This document shows, piece after piece, positions 50,936 to 58,241 of a DNA stretch of 58,241 nucleotides. The notes under the pieces were generated by a model. That model saw only the letters and a program-made list of their open reading frames with translations. It searched no databases and had not been told where the DNA came from. Position numbers and translations under genes: made by a program. The stretch comes from Desulfofundulus thermosubterraneus DSM 16057. Lineage in GTDB: Bacteria; Bacillota; Desulfotomaculia; Desulfotomaculales; Desulfovirgulaceae. Within the stretch, counting starts at the first letter, position 1; every line of letters starts with the position of its first letter. The stretch is from the NCBI RefSeq assembly GCF_900142025.1, contig NZ_FQZM01000023.1, positions 1 through 58,241 of the forward strand, read 5' to 3'.

Positions 50936-52246
50936 ATGACGGTGCAGGGTCTCGTAATAGAAAGAGTAGCCCCCGGCAGCATTGCCGCCGAACTGGGCAT
51001 GGAGCCGGGAGACCGGCTGGTGGCCGTAAACGGCCTGCCGGTGGAGGACATTCTGGACTACCGCTTTTTGACCTGTGAAGAAGAACTGACGATTACCCTG
51101 GTCAAAGCCAACGGTGAGGAATGGCTTTGCGACGTGGAAAAGGATTACGATGACGACCTGGGCGTGGATTTTGCCGGCGGGGGGCTGGAACCCATCCGCC
51201 GCTGCCAGAACCGCTGCCTTTTCTGCTTTGTCGATCAAATGCCTCGGGGCCTGCGCCCCACCCTGTACGTCAAGGATGACGACTACCGCCTTTCCTTCAC
51301 CCAGGGGAACTTTATTACCCTGACCAACTTAAGGGAAGGAGATTTGGAGCGCATTATTAAGCAGCGGTTGTCTCCCCTTTATATATCAGTGCATACCACC
51401 AACCCCGCTTTAAGGGAAAAAATGCTTGGCCACCCCCGGGCCGGCAAAATCATGGAGCAACTGCAGCGGCTGGCCCGGGGGGGAATTGAAATGCACACAC
51501 AGGTGGTTCTGTGCCCGGGGATAAATGACGGAGTGGAGCTGGAACGCACCGTAAGGGATCTGCTAAATTACTGGCCGGCAGTGCGTTCCGTAGCCATCGT
51601 TCCGGTAGGTCTCACCCGTTACCGGGAGGGGCTATTTCCCCTGCGCCCCTTTACCCGGGAAGAGGCGGCAGAGATAGTGGAACAGGTACAAACCTGGCAG
51701 GATCATTGTCTGGAACGCTGTGCCCGCGCGGTGGTTTTTGCCAGCGATGAGTTTTACCTGCTGGCGGAGAAGGAAGTTCCTCCCGCCCTGCGTTACGATG
51801 ATTTTCCCCAGACGGAAAACGGTGTAGGACTGGTGCGCCTCTTTCTGGATGAATGGGAGCAGGTGTCCCCATCCCTACCCCGGGCACTGCCCTGCCCCCG
51901 TAGGGTGACCGTGGCTACGGGAGTGCTGGCCGAAAGTGTCCTGGCGCCAGTGGTGGACAGGTTAAATGAGATTGAAAATCTGGCGGTGGAACTGGCCGTC
52001 ATCCCCAACCGTCTGTTTGGCCCGCAGGTGACCGTGGCCGGCCTTGTTTCTGGAAAAGACATTTTAGAAGCCCTGGAAGGCCAAAATCCGGGACAAACCT
52101 TAGTTCTGCCCGCAGTAATGCTGCGCCAGCCGGAGCAGGTTTTTCTGGACGGTATGACTGTGCAGGAACTTTCCAACCGTCTGAACCGCCTGGTGATAGT
52201 GGTTGGCGGACCGGCAGGCCTGGTAGAAGCCTGTGTGAAATGTTGA
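50936..52246 (+). CDS. DUF512 protein with PDZ and radical SAM-like Cys motif
   Basis: The 436-residue protein has an N-terminal PDZ-like domain (about 1-60, [20 protein letters not shown]), then [15 protein letters not shown], a C-x3-C-x2-C motif of the radical SAM type, and a C-terminal DUF512 domain with [17 protein letters not shown]. It is conserved next to der in Clostridia; the reaction is unknown. ATG 50936 follows GAAAGGTGA. Confidence 0.88.
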   Translation: MTVQGLVIERVAPGSIAAELGMEPGDRLVAVNGLPVEDILDYRFLTCEEELTITLVKANGEEWLCDVEKDYDDDLGVDFAGGGLEPIRRCQNRCLFCFVDQMPRGLRPTLYVKDDDYRLSFTQGNFITLTNLREGDLERIIKQRLSPLYISVHTTNPALREKMLGHPRAGKIMEQLQRLARGGIEMHTQVVLCPGINDGVELERTVRDLLNYWPAVRSVAIVPVGLTRYREGLFPLRPFTREEAAEIVEQVQTWQDHCLERCARAVVFASDEFYLLAEKEVPPALRYDDFPQTENGVGLVRLFLDEWEQVSPSLPRALPCPRRVTVATGVLAESVLAPVVDRLNEIENLAVELAVIPNRLFGPQVTVAGLVSGKDILEALEGQNPGQTLVLPAVMLRQPEQVFLDGMTVQELSNRLNRLVIVVGGPAGLVEACVKC

Positions 52247-52319
52247 CATAAATAAACGGTACTGCAGCCAGTGGATTGACAGAATATTTACGTCTATTCA
52301 TAAAGGGAGGGTCCTCCCC

Positions 52320-53633
52320 TTGCCGAAACCAATTGTAGCCATTGTGGGCCGCCCAAATGTAGGGAAATCCACCCTTTTCAACCGCCTGGTGGGGAGCCGC
52401 ATAGCTATAGTGGAAGATGAGCCTGGAATAACCCGGGACCGGCTCTACCAGGATGCCGAGTGGGCCGGACGCGTTTTTACCCTCGTGGATACTGGCGGGC
52501 TGGATTTTATAGAAGCGGGGGATATTCCCAATCAGGTGCGCCGGCAGGTAGAGCTGGCTATAGAAGAAGCCGACGTCGTACTCTTCCTGGTGGATGCCCG
52601 GGCGGGATTAACCAGTACGGACGAGGACGTGGCCGCCCTGCTGCGGCGAACCAAAAAGCCAGTATTGCTGGTGGCCAACAAGGTGGAAAATTTCCAGCGC
52701 ACCGGTCAGCTGGTGGACTTTTTCCGCCTGGGCCTGGGCGAGCCCATTCCCATTTCGGCCGCCCAGGGGATGAACACCGGGGATTTGTTGGACCGCCTGG
52801 TGTCGGTTTTGCCTCCCGAAGCCGCGGAGGAAGAAGAACCGGATACCGTCCGCATTGCCGTCATCGGGCGGCCTAATGTGGGTAAGTCTTCCCTGGTCAA
52901 TGCCATTCTGGGGGAACAGCGGGTGATCGTGAGCGAAATCCCCGGTACCACCCGGGACGCCATTGACACCTATTTTGAGCGGGAAGGGCGCCGCTACCTG
53001 CTGGTGGATACGGCGGGCATCCGGCGCAAGAGCCGCATCGAGGAGGCCATAGAAAAATACAGCGTAATCCGTTCCTTAAGGGCGGTAGACCGCTGCGAGG
53101 TGGCCCTGGTGGTGCTGGACGCCCTGGAAGGCGTAACCGATCAGGACAAACGCATTGCGGGCTATGCCCATGAGCAGGGCAAGGCCAGCGTGCTGGCAGT
53201 GAACAAATGGGACCTGGTGGAAAAGGATACCCATACCTCCCAGCGCTTCACCGAGCTTATTCGCCGGGAACTGGCCTTCATGACCTATGCCCCGGTAGTT
53301 TTCATCTCCGCCCTGACCGGGAAGCGAGTACCCAGGCTTTTAGAGATGGTGGATCTGGTGGCGCAGCAGCAGTGTTTGCGCATCAGCACTTCCGATCTAA
53401 ACAGGCTGATCAGGGACGCCGTTTTGCATAACCCCCCGCCGGCCGGTAAAAACCGGCGTTTGAAAATACTCTACGCCACCCAGGGTGGGGTAAAACCACC
53501 CACTTTCATCATGTTTGTCAACGATCCGGAGTTGATGCACTTTTCTTACCTGCGCTACCTGGAAAACCAGCTCCGGGCAGCTTTTGGCTTTGAGGGAACG
53601 CCCATCCGCTTTGTACTGCGGCAGCGGGATTAA
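52320..53633 (+). CDS. der: Ribosome-associated GTPase Der (EngA)
   Basis: The 437-residue protein has two tandem GTPase domains, with P-loops GRPNVGKST (near residue 10) and GRPNVGKSS (near 185), DTGGLD and DTAGIRRK switch II motifs, and NKWD in the second domain, plus a C-terminal KH-like domain. The first domain has NKVE. Der is needed for 50S subunit assembly. The TTG start follows AAAGGGAGGG. Confidence 0.96.
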   Translation: MPKPIVAIVGRPNVGKSTLFNRLVGSRIAIVEDEPGITRDRLYQDAEWAGRVFTLVDTGGLDFIEAGDIPNQVRRQVELAIEEADVVLFLVDARAGLTSTDEDVAALLRRTKKPVLLVANKVENFQRTGQLVDFFRLGLGEPIPISAAQGMNTGDLLDRLVSVLPPEAAEEEEPDTVRIAVIGRPNVGKSSLVNAILGEQRVIVSEIPGTTRDAIDTYFEREGRRYLLVDTAGIRRKSRIEEAIEKYSVIRSLRAVDRCEVALVVLDALEGVTDQDKRIAGYAHEQGKASVLAVNKWDLVEKDTHTSQRFTELIRRELAFMTYAPVVFISALTGKRVPRLLEMVDLVAQQQCLRISTSDLNRLIRDAVLHNPPPAGKNRRLKILYATQGGVKPPTFIMFVNDPELMHFSYLRYLENQLRAAFGFEGTPIRFVLRQRD

Positions 53634-53647
53634 AAGGGGGGAGAAAA

Positions 53648-54220
53648 ATGGGTGTTCTGGCCGTGGTGGTCAGCTATCTGATTGGCTCAATTCCCGTTGG
53701 TTACCTGCTGGGACGTGCCCGGGGGATAGACATCCGGCAACACGGCAGCGGCAATATCGGGACAACAAATGTCTGGCGGAACCTGGGCCCTGTGGCGGGA
53801 GCAATTGCCCTGGCCGGTGATACCGGCAAGGGTCTTGCGGCCGTACTCCTGGGGCGCTATCTAGGGGGGCACGGTCTTGAGCTGGCCTGTGGCCTGGCCG
53901 CAATCGCCGGGCACAGCTGGCCAGTGTTCCTGGGCTTTAGGGGGGGGAAAATTATTGCCACCGGCCTGGGGGTTTTCCTGGGTCTTACCCCGGCAGCAGC
54001 CATTCTAGCCCTGGGGCTGTGGGTAGTGGTGGTGGCAGCTTTTCGTTACGTCTCCCTGGGCTCCATAGTGGCTGCCGTTTCAATGCCCTTGTGGATGTTA
54101 ATTTTAAAGCAACCTCGTGAGTACCTGTTTTTTGCGCTGGTGGTGGCGGTTATTGCCGTATACAAGCACATGCCCAATATCCGCCGGCTGCTGGCCGGCA
54201 CCGAATCAAAAATCCGTTAA
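53648..54220 (+). CDS. plsY: Acyl-phosphate:glycerol-3-phosphate acyltransferase
   Basis: The 190-residue membrane enzyme has about five helices and the conserved loops GSIPVGYLLG, HGSGNIGTTNVWR and FRGGKIIATGLG (normally GGKGVAT). It starts phospholipid synthesis by acylating glycerol 3-phosphate. AAGGGGGGAG precedes the ATG. It lies with gpsA, which makes its substrate. Confidence 0.95.
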   Translation: MGVLAVVVSYLIGSIPVGYLLGRARGIDIRQHGSGNIGTTNVWRNLGPVAGAIALAGDTGKGLAAVLLGRYLGGHGLELACGLAAIAGHSWPVFLGFRGGKIIATGLGVFLGLTPAAAILALGLWVVVVAAFRYVSLGSIVAAVSMPLWMLILKQPREYLFFALVVAVIAVYKHMPNIRRLLAGTESKIR

Positions 54221-54238
54221 AGGGAAGGGTTGGCGGTA

Positions 54239-55291
54239 GTGAAACAAAAGGTAGCCATCCTGGGAGCCGGCAGCTGGGCCACTGCCCTGGCCGTGCTGCT
54301 GGCCGGCAAAGGAATACCGGTGGACATGTGGTCGCGCCGGGCGGGCCTGGCCGATCAAATTAATGCCGAAGGCCAGAACAGCCGTTACCTGCCGGGAGTT
54401 TCTCTCCCCCCCAACATACGTGTGGACACAGCTCTTGCCGCGGTGGTAAAAAACGCCCAGGCAGTTATTTTCAGCGTACCTTCCCATGCTTTCCGGGAAG
54501 TCCTGCGCGCGTCACTCCCGCACCTGCCGGCCAGGGCATTGTTGATCAATGCGGCCAAAGGCATTGAAGAAGACAGCCTCCTCACCCTTTCCCGGGTATT
54601 TGCTGCGGAAGCCGGGGAGGAGGAAACCAGCCGTTACGTGGTTCTCTCCGGCCCCAGTCATGCCGAAGAAGTGGGGCGGGGGATTCCCACTGCCGTCGTG
54701 GTAGCCAGCCGGGATATGGCCGCGGCAGCGGCCGCCCAGGACCTGTTCATGACCGGCAACTTCCGGGTTTATACCAATCCCGATGTAGCCGGGGTGGAGC
54801 TGGGGGGCGCCCTCAAAAATATTATTGCCCTGGGTACGGGGATTGCCGACGGGCTGGGTTTCGGGGACAACACCAAGGCAGCCTTGATGACCCGGGGCCT
54901 GGCCGAAATCACCCGCCTCGGACTGGCTATGGGGGCCAACCTCCTGACTTTTGCTGGCCTGGCCGGGGTAGGGGATTTAATTGTCACCTGCACCAGCATG
55001 CACAGCCGCAACCGCCGGGCCGGGATTGAAATCGGCCGGGGGAAGAGCCTTTCCGAAGCGGTGGCCAGTGTGCAGATGGTGGTGGAAGGGGTGCGCACCA
55101 CCCGGGCGGCCTACCGCCTGGCGGGCCGGTACGGGGTGGAAATGCCCATTACCGAGCAGATGTACCGGGTGCTTTTTGAGGGTATGTCCCCCCGGGAAGC
55201 GGTAGTCAACCTGATGAGCAGGGGCCGCCGGCGCGAGATGGAGGAAGTGGCTCTGGCCGCCGCCCAGTGGCGTGAAAAAAACTGTAAATAA
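54239..55291 (+). CDS. gpsA: Glycerol-3-phosphate dehydrogenase [NAD(P)+]
   Basis: The 350-residue enzyme reduces dihydroxyacetone phosphate to glycerol 3-phosphate. The Rossmann motif is [16 protein letters not shown]; the catalytic Lys is in [13 protein letters not shown], and [18 protein letters not shown] and [17 protein letters not shown] are conserved. GTG 54239 stands 9 bases after AGGGAAGGG. Same operon as der-plsY. Confidence 0.95.
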   Translation: MKQKVAILGAGSWATALAVLLAGKGIPVDMWSRRAGLADQINAEGQNSRYLPGVSLPPNIRVDTALAAVVKNAQAVIFSVPSHAFREVLRASLPHLPARALLINAAKGIEEDSLLTLSRVFAAEAGEEETSRYVVLSGPSHAEEVGRGIPTAVVVASRDMAAAAAAQDLFMTGNFRVYTNPDVAGVELGGALKNIIALGTGIADGLGFGDNTKAALMTRGLAEITRLGLAMGANLLTFAGLAGVGDLIVTCTSMHSRNRRAGIEIGRGKSLSEAVASVQMVVEGVRTTRAAYRLAGRYGVEMPITEQMYRVLFEGMSPREAVVNLMSRGRRREMEEVALAAAQWREKNCK

Positions 55292-55292
55292 A

Positions 55293-55324
55293 ACGCCCGC
55301 TTGTCCAAGGCGGGCGTCTTTTTT
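55293..55324. terminator. Shared terminator of gpsA and the convergent LysM gene
   Basis: ACGCCCGC (55293-55300) pairs with GCGGGCGT (55310-55317), followed by CTTTTTT on the plus strand. Confidence 0.85.
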
Positions 55325-55337
55325 AGGTTTGTTTAGA

Positions 55338-56204
55338 TTAACGAAGGATTCTGGTTGCTCCTTTGTAATTGGCGGCATAGTAGGACTCGGTAAGGGAAGA
55401 ATATTTTACTCCTTGGCTGGAAGAAGCATGAATAAACCGGTCCTGGCCCACATAAATACCTACATGGTCAATGCCACCGCTGCCGTAATAGCTGAAGAAA
55501 ACCAGATCCCCGGGGGATAAATCATCACGACCAACCCGGGTGCCGAGCCGGGCTTGGGCCTCCGCGTTGTGGGGCAAGCTTATACCTGCTGCTTCCCGAA
55601 AAACATAGGAAGTAAAGCCCGAACAATCAAATGCTCCAGGACCACTGCCCCCGTATGCGTAGGGCTTGCCCAACAGGGAAACAGCCTTGGCCAGCACTGC
55701 CCTTGCGCCGTCTGTTTCCCCGCGGGAAACTTGAGGAGCAGGAGACACCCGGGTAGTGCCGCCGGGTATAATTAAAACCTGTCCCGGAAAAATCAGGTCG
55801 GAGGTTAGGTTATTTGCCTGCTTTATCGCCTGTACTCCCAAACCGTAACGCTGCGCGATCGTATACAAAGAATCCCCCGGACGGACGGTGTATCTGTTAA
55901 CCCCGGCACGGGTATTTTTACTGGCCGCTACGGTGTTCTGAGCTGGCTTTGCCTCTGCCGAGCCGGGGATAACCAGTGTCTGACCAGGGTAGATCAAATG
56001 TCCGTTTACACCATTGGCGGCCTGTAAAGCCTCAACGGTTATTCCATACCGCCGGCTCAGTTCGTATAGTGTTTCACCGGCCGCCACCGTGTGCTTGAGG
56101 GCAGCCCACGAAATTGAAGGAACCAGGGACACCAGTAAAAAATTCAACAAAAGGACCCGCCACAGGAACCCTGCCTTTACTGGCGGGCAAGGTCTCCTTT
56201 TCAT
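55338..56204 (-). CDS. Exported LysM - NlpC/P60 cell-wall hydrolase
   Basis: The 288-residue protein has a signal peptide (about 1-34), two LysM peptidoglycan-binding domains (about 37-80, HTVAAGETLYELSRRYGI; and about 103-147, YTVRPGDSLYTIAQRYGL) and an NlpC/P60 peptidase domain (about 170-288) with the Cys in FDCSGFTSYVF and the His in GIDHVGIYVG, plus FIHASS. It probably cuts D-Glu-diaminopimelate bonds in peptidoglycan. AGGGGAGTGATGC precedes the ATG. The gene is convergent with gpsA and divergent from spoIVA. Confidence 0.9.
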   Translation of the reverse strand: MKRRPCPPVKAGFLWRVLLLNFLLVSLVPSISWAALKHTVAAGETLYELSRRYGITVEALQAANGVNGHLIYPGQTLVIPGSAEAKPAQNTVAASKNTRAGVNRYTVRPGDSLYTIAQRYGLGVQAIKQANNLTSDLIFPGQVLIIPGGTTRVSPAPQVSRGETDGARAVLAKAVSLLGKPYAYGGSGPGAFDCSGFTSYVFREAAGISLPHNAEAQARLGTRVGRDDLSPGDLVFFSYYGSGGIDHVGIYVGQDRFIHASSSQGVKYSSLTESYYAANYKGATRILR

Positions 56205-56326
56205 GCATCACTCCCCTCTCCTGACAACTTTTTCTTCTGTTAAAGATTGTTCGACATTAATAGCAGGAGTCCTCCTGAATATACAACTTTTTTTCTGACT
56301 AAAACCAACCTCATGGAAATCCCGCT

Positions 56327-56361
56327 AAAAAAAAGTTACCCCGGTCATAATCTGCCGGGGT
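56327..56361 (-). terminator. Minus-strand terminator-like hairpin between divergent genes
   Basis: ACCCCGG (56338-56344) and CCGGGGT (56355-56361) form a 7-bp stem. On the minus strand it is followed by AAC and eight T. It would stop antisense transcription coming from the spoIVA side before the LysM gene. A sigma-E-like TCATAAT lies in the loop, too weak to call as a spoIVA promoter. Confidence 0.5.
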
Positions 56362-56453
56362 CTTAATATATATATATTGTTAATGTATGCCATTGGAAAA
56401 AACTAGTCTCGTAAGCTTTAGGCTGCAAAACCTTTTAGGGAGGGAATACATCC

Positions 56454-57932
56454 ATGGAAAAGGTGGATATCTTCCGGGATATCGCGGAACGTACCGGTGG
56501 CGATATCTATCTGGGGGTGAGTGGCGGCGTCCGCACGGGCAAGTCCACTTTTATCAAGCGTTTTGCCGAACTGCTGATGATACCAAACATCGAAAATCCC
56601 TACGACCGGGAACGGGCCAAGGATGAGCTGCCCCAGAGTGGTGCCGGCAGGACGGTAATGACAACCGAACCCAAATTCGTGCCCAATGAAGCTGTGGAAA
56701 TTACCATTTCGCCCAACCTCAACGTGAAAATGCGCCTGGTGGACTGCGTGGGTTACCGGGTGGAGGGCGCCCTTGGCTACGAGGATGAAAGCGGACCGCG
56801 GATGGTATCAACACCCTGGTTTGACGAACCCATTCCCTTCCAGGAGGCGGCGGAAATCGGCACCCGCAAGGTGATTACGGATCACTCCACTATGGGTGTG
56901 GTAGTCACCACTGACGGAAGTATTACCGATATTCCCCGGGAAAACTACGTGGAAGCTGAGGAAAGGGTCATTGCCGAGTTTAAGGATATCAACCGTCCCT
57001 TCGTAGTGCTTCTGAACAGCACCCATCCCCACGACTCCCAAACGGTAGCCCTGGCTGAAGAGTTGGCCGAAAAATACGATGTTCCAGTTTTGCCGGTGGA
57101 TTGCCTGCAGATGAGCCAGCAGGACGCCCTGTTTATTCTGGAAACCGTATTAATGGAATTCCCTGTCAATGAGGTTAACGTCCTGCTTCCGCAATGGGTG
57201 GAAGAACTGGACAGCGGCCACTGGTTAAGACAAAAAGTGGAAGAGTCGGTTCGCGAGACCATCCAGAACGTACGCCGTTTACGGGATATTAACGGCGCGG
57301 TGGAAAGGCTGGGGGACTACGACTTTGTCGAGTCGGTCAGTATCACCAAAATGGATATGGGTACCGGGGTGGCAGCCATTGAAATAACTTCTCCCCAGGA
57401 GCTTTTCTTCCAGGTCTTGAGCGAAGAATCGGGCTTTAGTATTAGTGGAAACCATGAACTGTTCAGGCTGGTTAAAGAACTGGCCGTGGCCAAGCGCGAG
57501 TACGACAAGGTAGCTCAGGCGCTGGCGGAAGTGCGGGAAACGGGTTACGGGGTGGTAACTCCCAGCTTGGACGAAATGGTCCTGGAGGAGCCCCAGTTAA
57601 TACGCCAGGGCAGCCGCTTTGGGGTCAAACTGAAGGCAACAGCTCCCTCCATTCACATGATCCGGGCGGATATTGCCACCGAAATTACGCCCATTATCGG
57701 TACTGAAAGGCAATGCGAAGAACTGGTCCGTTACATGCTCACCGAGTTTGAATCCAATCCGCAGAAGATCTGGCAGTCCGAGATATTCGGCAAGTCAGTG
57801 CATGATCTGGTCAGGGAAGGGATTCAAAATAAACTCTATCGTATGCCGGAAAATGCCCGGGCAAAACTGCAGGAAACCATTCAGCGCATCGTCAACGAGG
57901 GAAGCGGTGGACTTATCTGCATAATTATTTAA
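56454..57932 (+). CDS. spoIVA: Stage IV sporulation protein A
   Basis: The 492-residue ATPase polymerises on the forespore surface and anchors the spore coat. The Walker A motif is GVSGGVRTGKST with K30; DCVGYRVEGALGYE lies in the switch region and NSTHPHD follows. The C-terminal end, EGSGGLICIII, is the conserved tail that binds SpoVM and the membrane. AGGGAGGGAATACATCC precedes the ATG. Single-gene unit with its own terminator. Confidence 0.96.
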   Translation: MEKVDIFRDIAERTGGDIYLGVSGGVRTGKSTFIKRFAELLMIPNIENPYDRERAKDELPQSGAGRTVMTTEPKFVPNEAVEITISPNLNVKMRLVDCVGYRVEGALGYEDESGPRMVSTPWFDEPIPFQEAAEIGTRKVITDHSTMGVVVTTDGSITDIPRENYVEAEERVIAEFKDINRPFVVLLNSTHPHDSQTVALAEELAEKYDVPVLPVDCLQMSQQDALFILETVLMEFPVNEVNVLLPQWVEELDSGHWLRQKVEESVRETIQNVRRLRDINGAVERLGDYDFVESVSITKMDMGTGVAAIEITSPQELFFQVLSEESGFSISGNHELFRLVKELAVAKREYDKVAQALAEVRETGYGVVTPSLDEMVLEEPQLIRQGSRFGVKLKATAPSIHMIRADIATEITPIIGTERQCEELVRYMLTEFESNPQKIWQSEIFGKSVHDLVREGIQNKLYRMPENARAKLQETIQRIVNEGSGGLICIII

Positions 57933-57954
57933 CCGGTCCCAGGCCGGTTTTTTA
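57931..57954 (+). terminator. spoIVA terminator
   Basis: AACCGG (57931-57936) pairs with CCGGTT (57944-57949), followed by TTTTATT. Confidence 0.8.
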
Positions 57955-57980
57955 TTGTTAAGGAAAGTATACTTTTTGGG

Positions 57981-58009
57981 GGGCTCTTATAGGGGTACCC
58001 AATGAGCCC
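57981..58009. other. Nested inverted repeat upstream of the transposase, possible IS91-type end
   Basis: GGGCTC (57981-57986) pairs with GAGCCC (58004-58009), and the palindrome GGGTACCC lies between. IS91-type elements carry hairpins at their ends; this could be the left terminus, but it cannot be proved from one end. Confidence 0.35.
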
Positions 58010-58030
58010 ATATTATGGTAATATTTAGAC

Positions 58031-58241
58031 ATGAGGTACTCGTCGAAAATTAAAGAAATACTGAAGTTAAAATGGCCTGAGTTTGAAGCGAAGTATTCAG
58101 CGGCTATCCGTGAATGCGAAAAGGAAGCTGTCACTAAGGTCCTTGGATGTGGGGACCCCCAAAACGGGTTTGCTGAATACTGGTGTTTAGATTGCGGGGG
58201 CAAAGAAAAAAAGATCGTTCCATTTACTTGCAAAAGCAGAT
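58031..58241 (+). CDS. IS91-family transposase, N-terminal part (runs off the window)
   Basis: The first 70 residues are readable from ATG 58031 (MRYSSKIKEILKLKWPEFEA onward). They contain the zinc-binding pattern of IS91-type transposases: GCGDP, then YWCLDCGG and FTCKSR. IS91 elements move by rolling-circle replication with a Y1/Y2 HUH enzyme, which would lie beyond the window. TATTATGGTAATATTT just upstream may hold its promoter; there is no good ribosome site. Confidence 0.8.
   Translation, partial: MRYSSKIKEILKLKWPEFEAKYSAAIRECEKEAVTKVLGCGDPQNGFAEYWCLDCGGKEKKIVPFTCKSR

Overview
This window looks like chromosomal DNA of an anaerobic, endospore-forming Firmicute of the Desulfotomaculum / Pelotomaculum / Desulfofundulus kind. 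The grounds are content and style: a full set of clostridial-type sporulation genes (cwlD, dacF, spoIIAA-AB-sigF, spoVAC-AD-AE-AF, ytfJ, spmA-spmB, spoIIP, a YIEGIA gene, spoIVA), an ispH-rpsA fusion, acyl-CoA dehydratase activase genes, a 4-hydroxybutyryl-CoA dehydratase homologue, moderately high G+C, strong Shine-Dalgarno sites and many GTG/TTG starts. The genus is an inference. I recognised no rRNA or tRNA gene.

Layout. 0-1.6 kb: a minus-strand 4-hydroxybutyryl-CoA dehydratase homologue behind a sigma-54-type promoter. 1.8-11.4 kb: sporulation block (cwlD, beta-lactamase-like hydrolase, dacF, spoIIA operon, dodecin, small coiled-coil protein, spoVAC-AF). 11.5-14.5 kb: three-gene acyl-CoA dehydratase activase cluster. 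14.9-18.8 kb: small carbohydrate-binding protein, trpB2, then a lysine riboswitch and lysA. 18.9-28.9 kb: DHH-CBS-CCA nucleotidyltransferase fusion, M50 protease, trpS, germination lipoprotein, ytfI/ytfJ, FAD oxidoreductase, spmA-spmB, rluB. 28.9-31.1 kb: HepT/MntA toxin-antitoxin pair, an unknown protein and a HutP homologue. 31.2-43.6 kb: an aromatic amino acid supercluster (aroH, trpEGDCFBA, two DAHP synthases, tyrA, aroA), with a leader carrying a TRAP-type (G/U)AG array and attenuator. 43.7-49.3 kb: cmk, plsC, ispH-rpsA, DUF1614, spoIIP. 49.3-57.9 kb: YIEGIA plus a 59-residue partner, DUF512, der, plsY, gpsA, a LysM-NlpC/P60 protein and spoIVA. The window ends inside an IS91-type transposase.

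The most interesting unexplained structure is a family of dispersed non-autonomous elements. Members with readable ends carry terminal inverted repeats close to GTAAATGTTCAGT and lie between 8-bp direct repeats: one pair perfect, two with a single mismatch, one with two mismatches and one doubtful. Ends of GTAA with 8-bp duplications point to an IS66-like transposase. Larger copies contain a conserved internal hairpin, CCCAGCACTCACTG ... CAGTGAGTGCTGGG, enclosing about 66-72 variable bases. Copies sit in regulatory positions: the last coding bases of a hydrolase gene, the sigF terminator, the spoIIA leader, between the lysine riboswitch and lysA, between trpF and trpB, between tyrA and aroA, and the DUF512 leader. 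The five copies with assignable orientation all point the same way as the surrounding genes.
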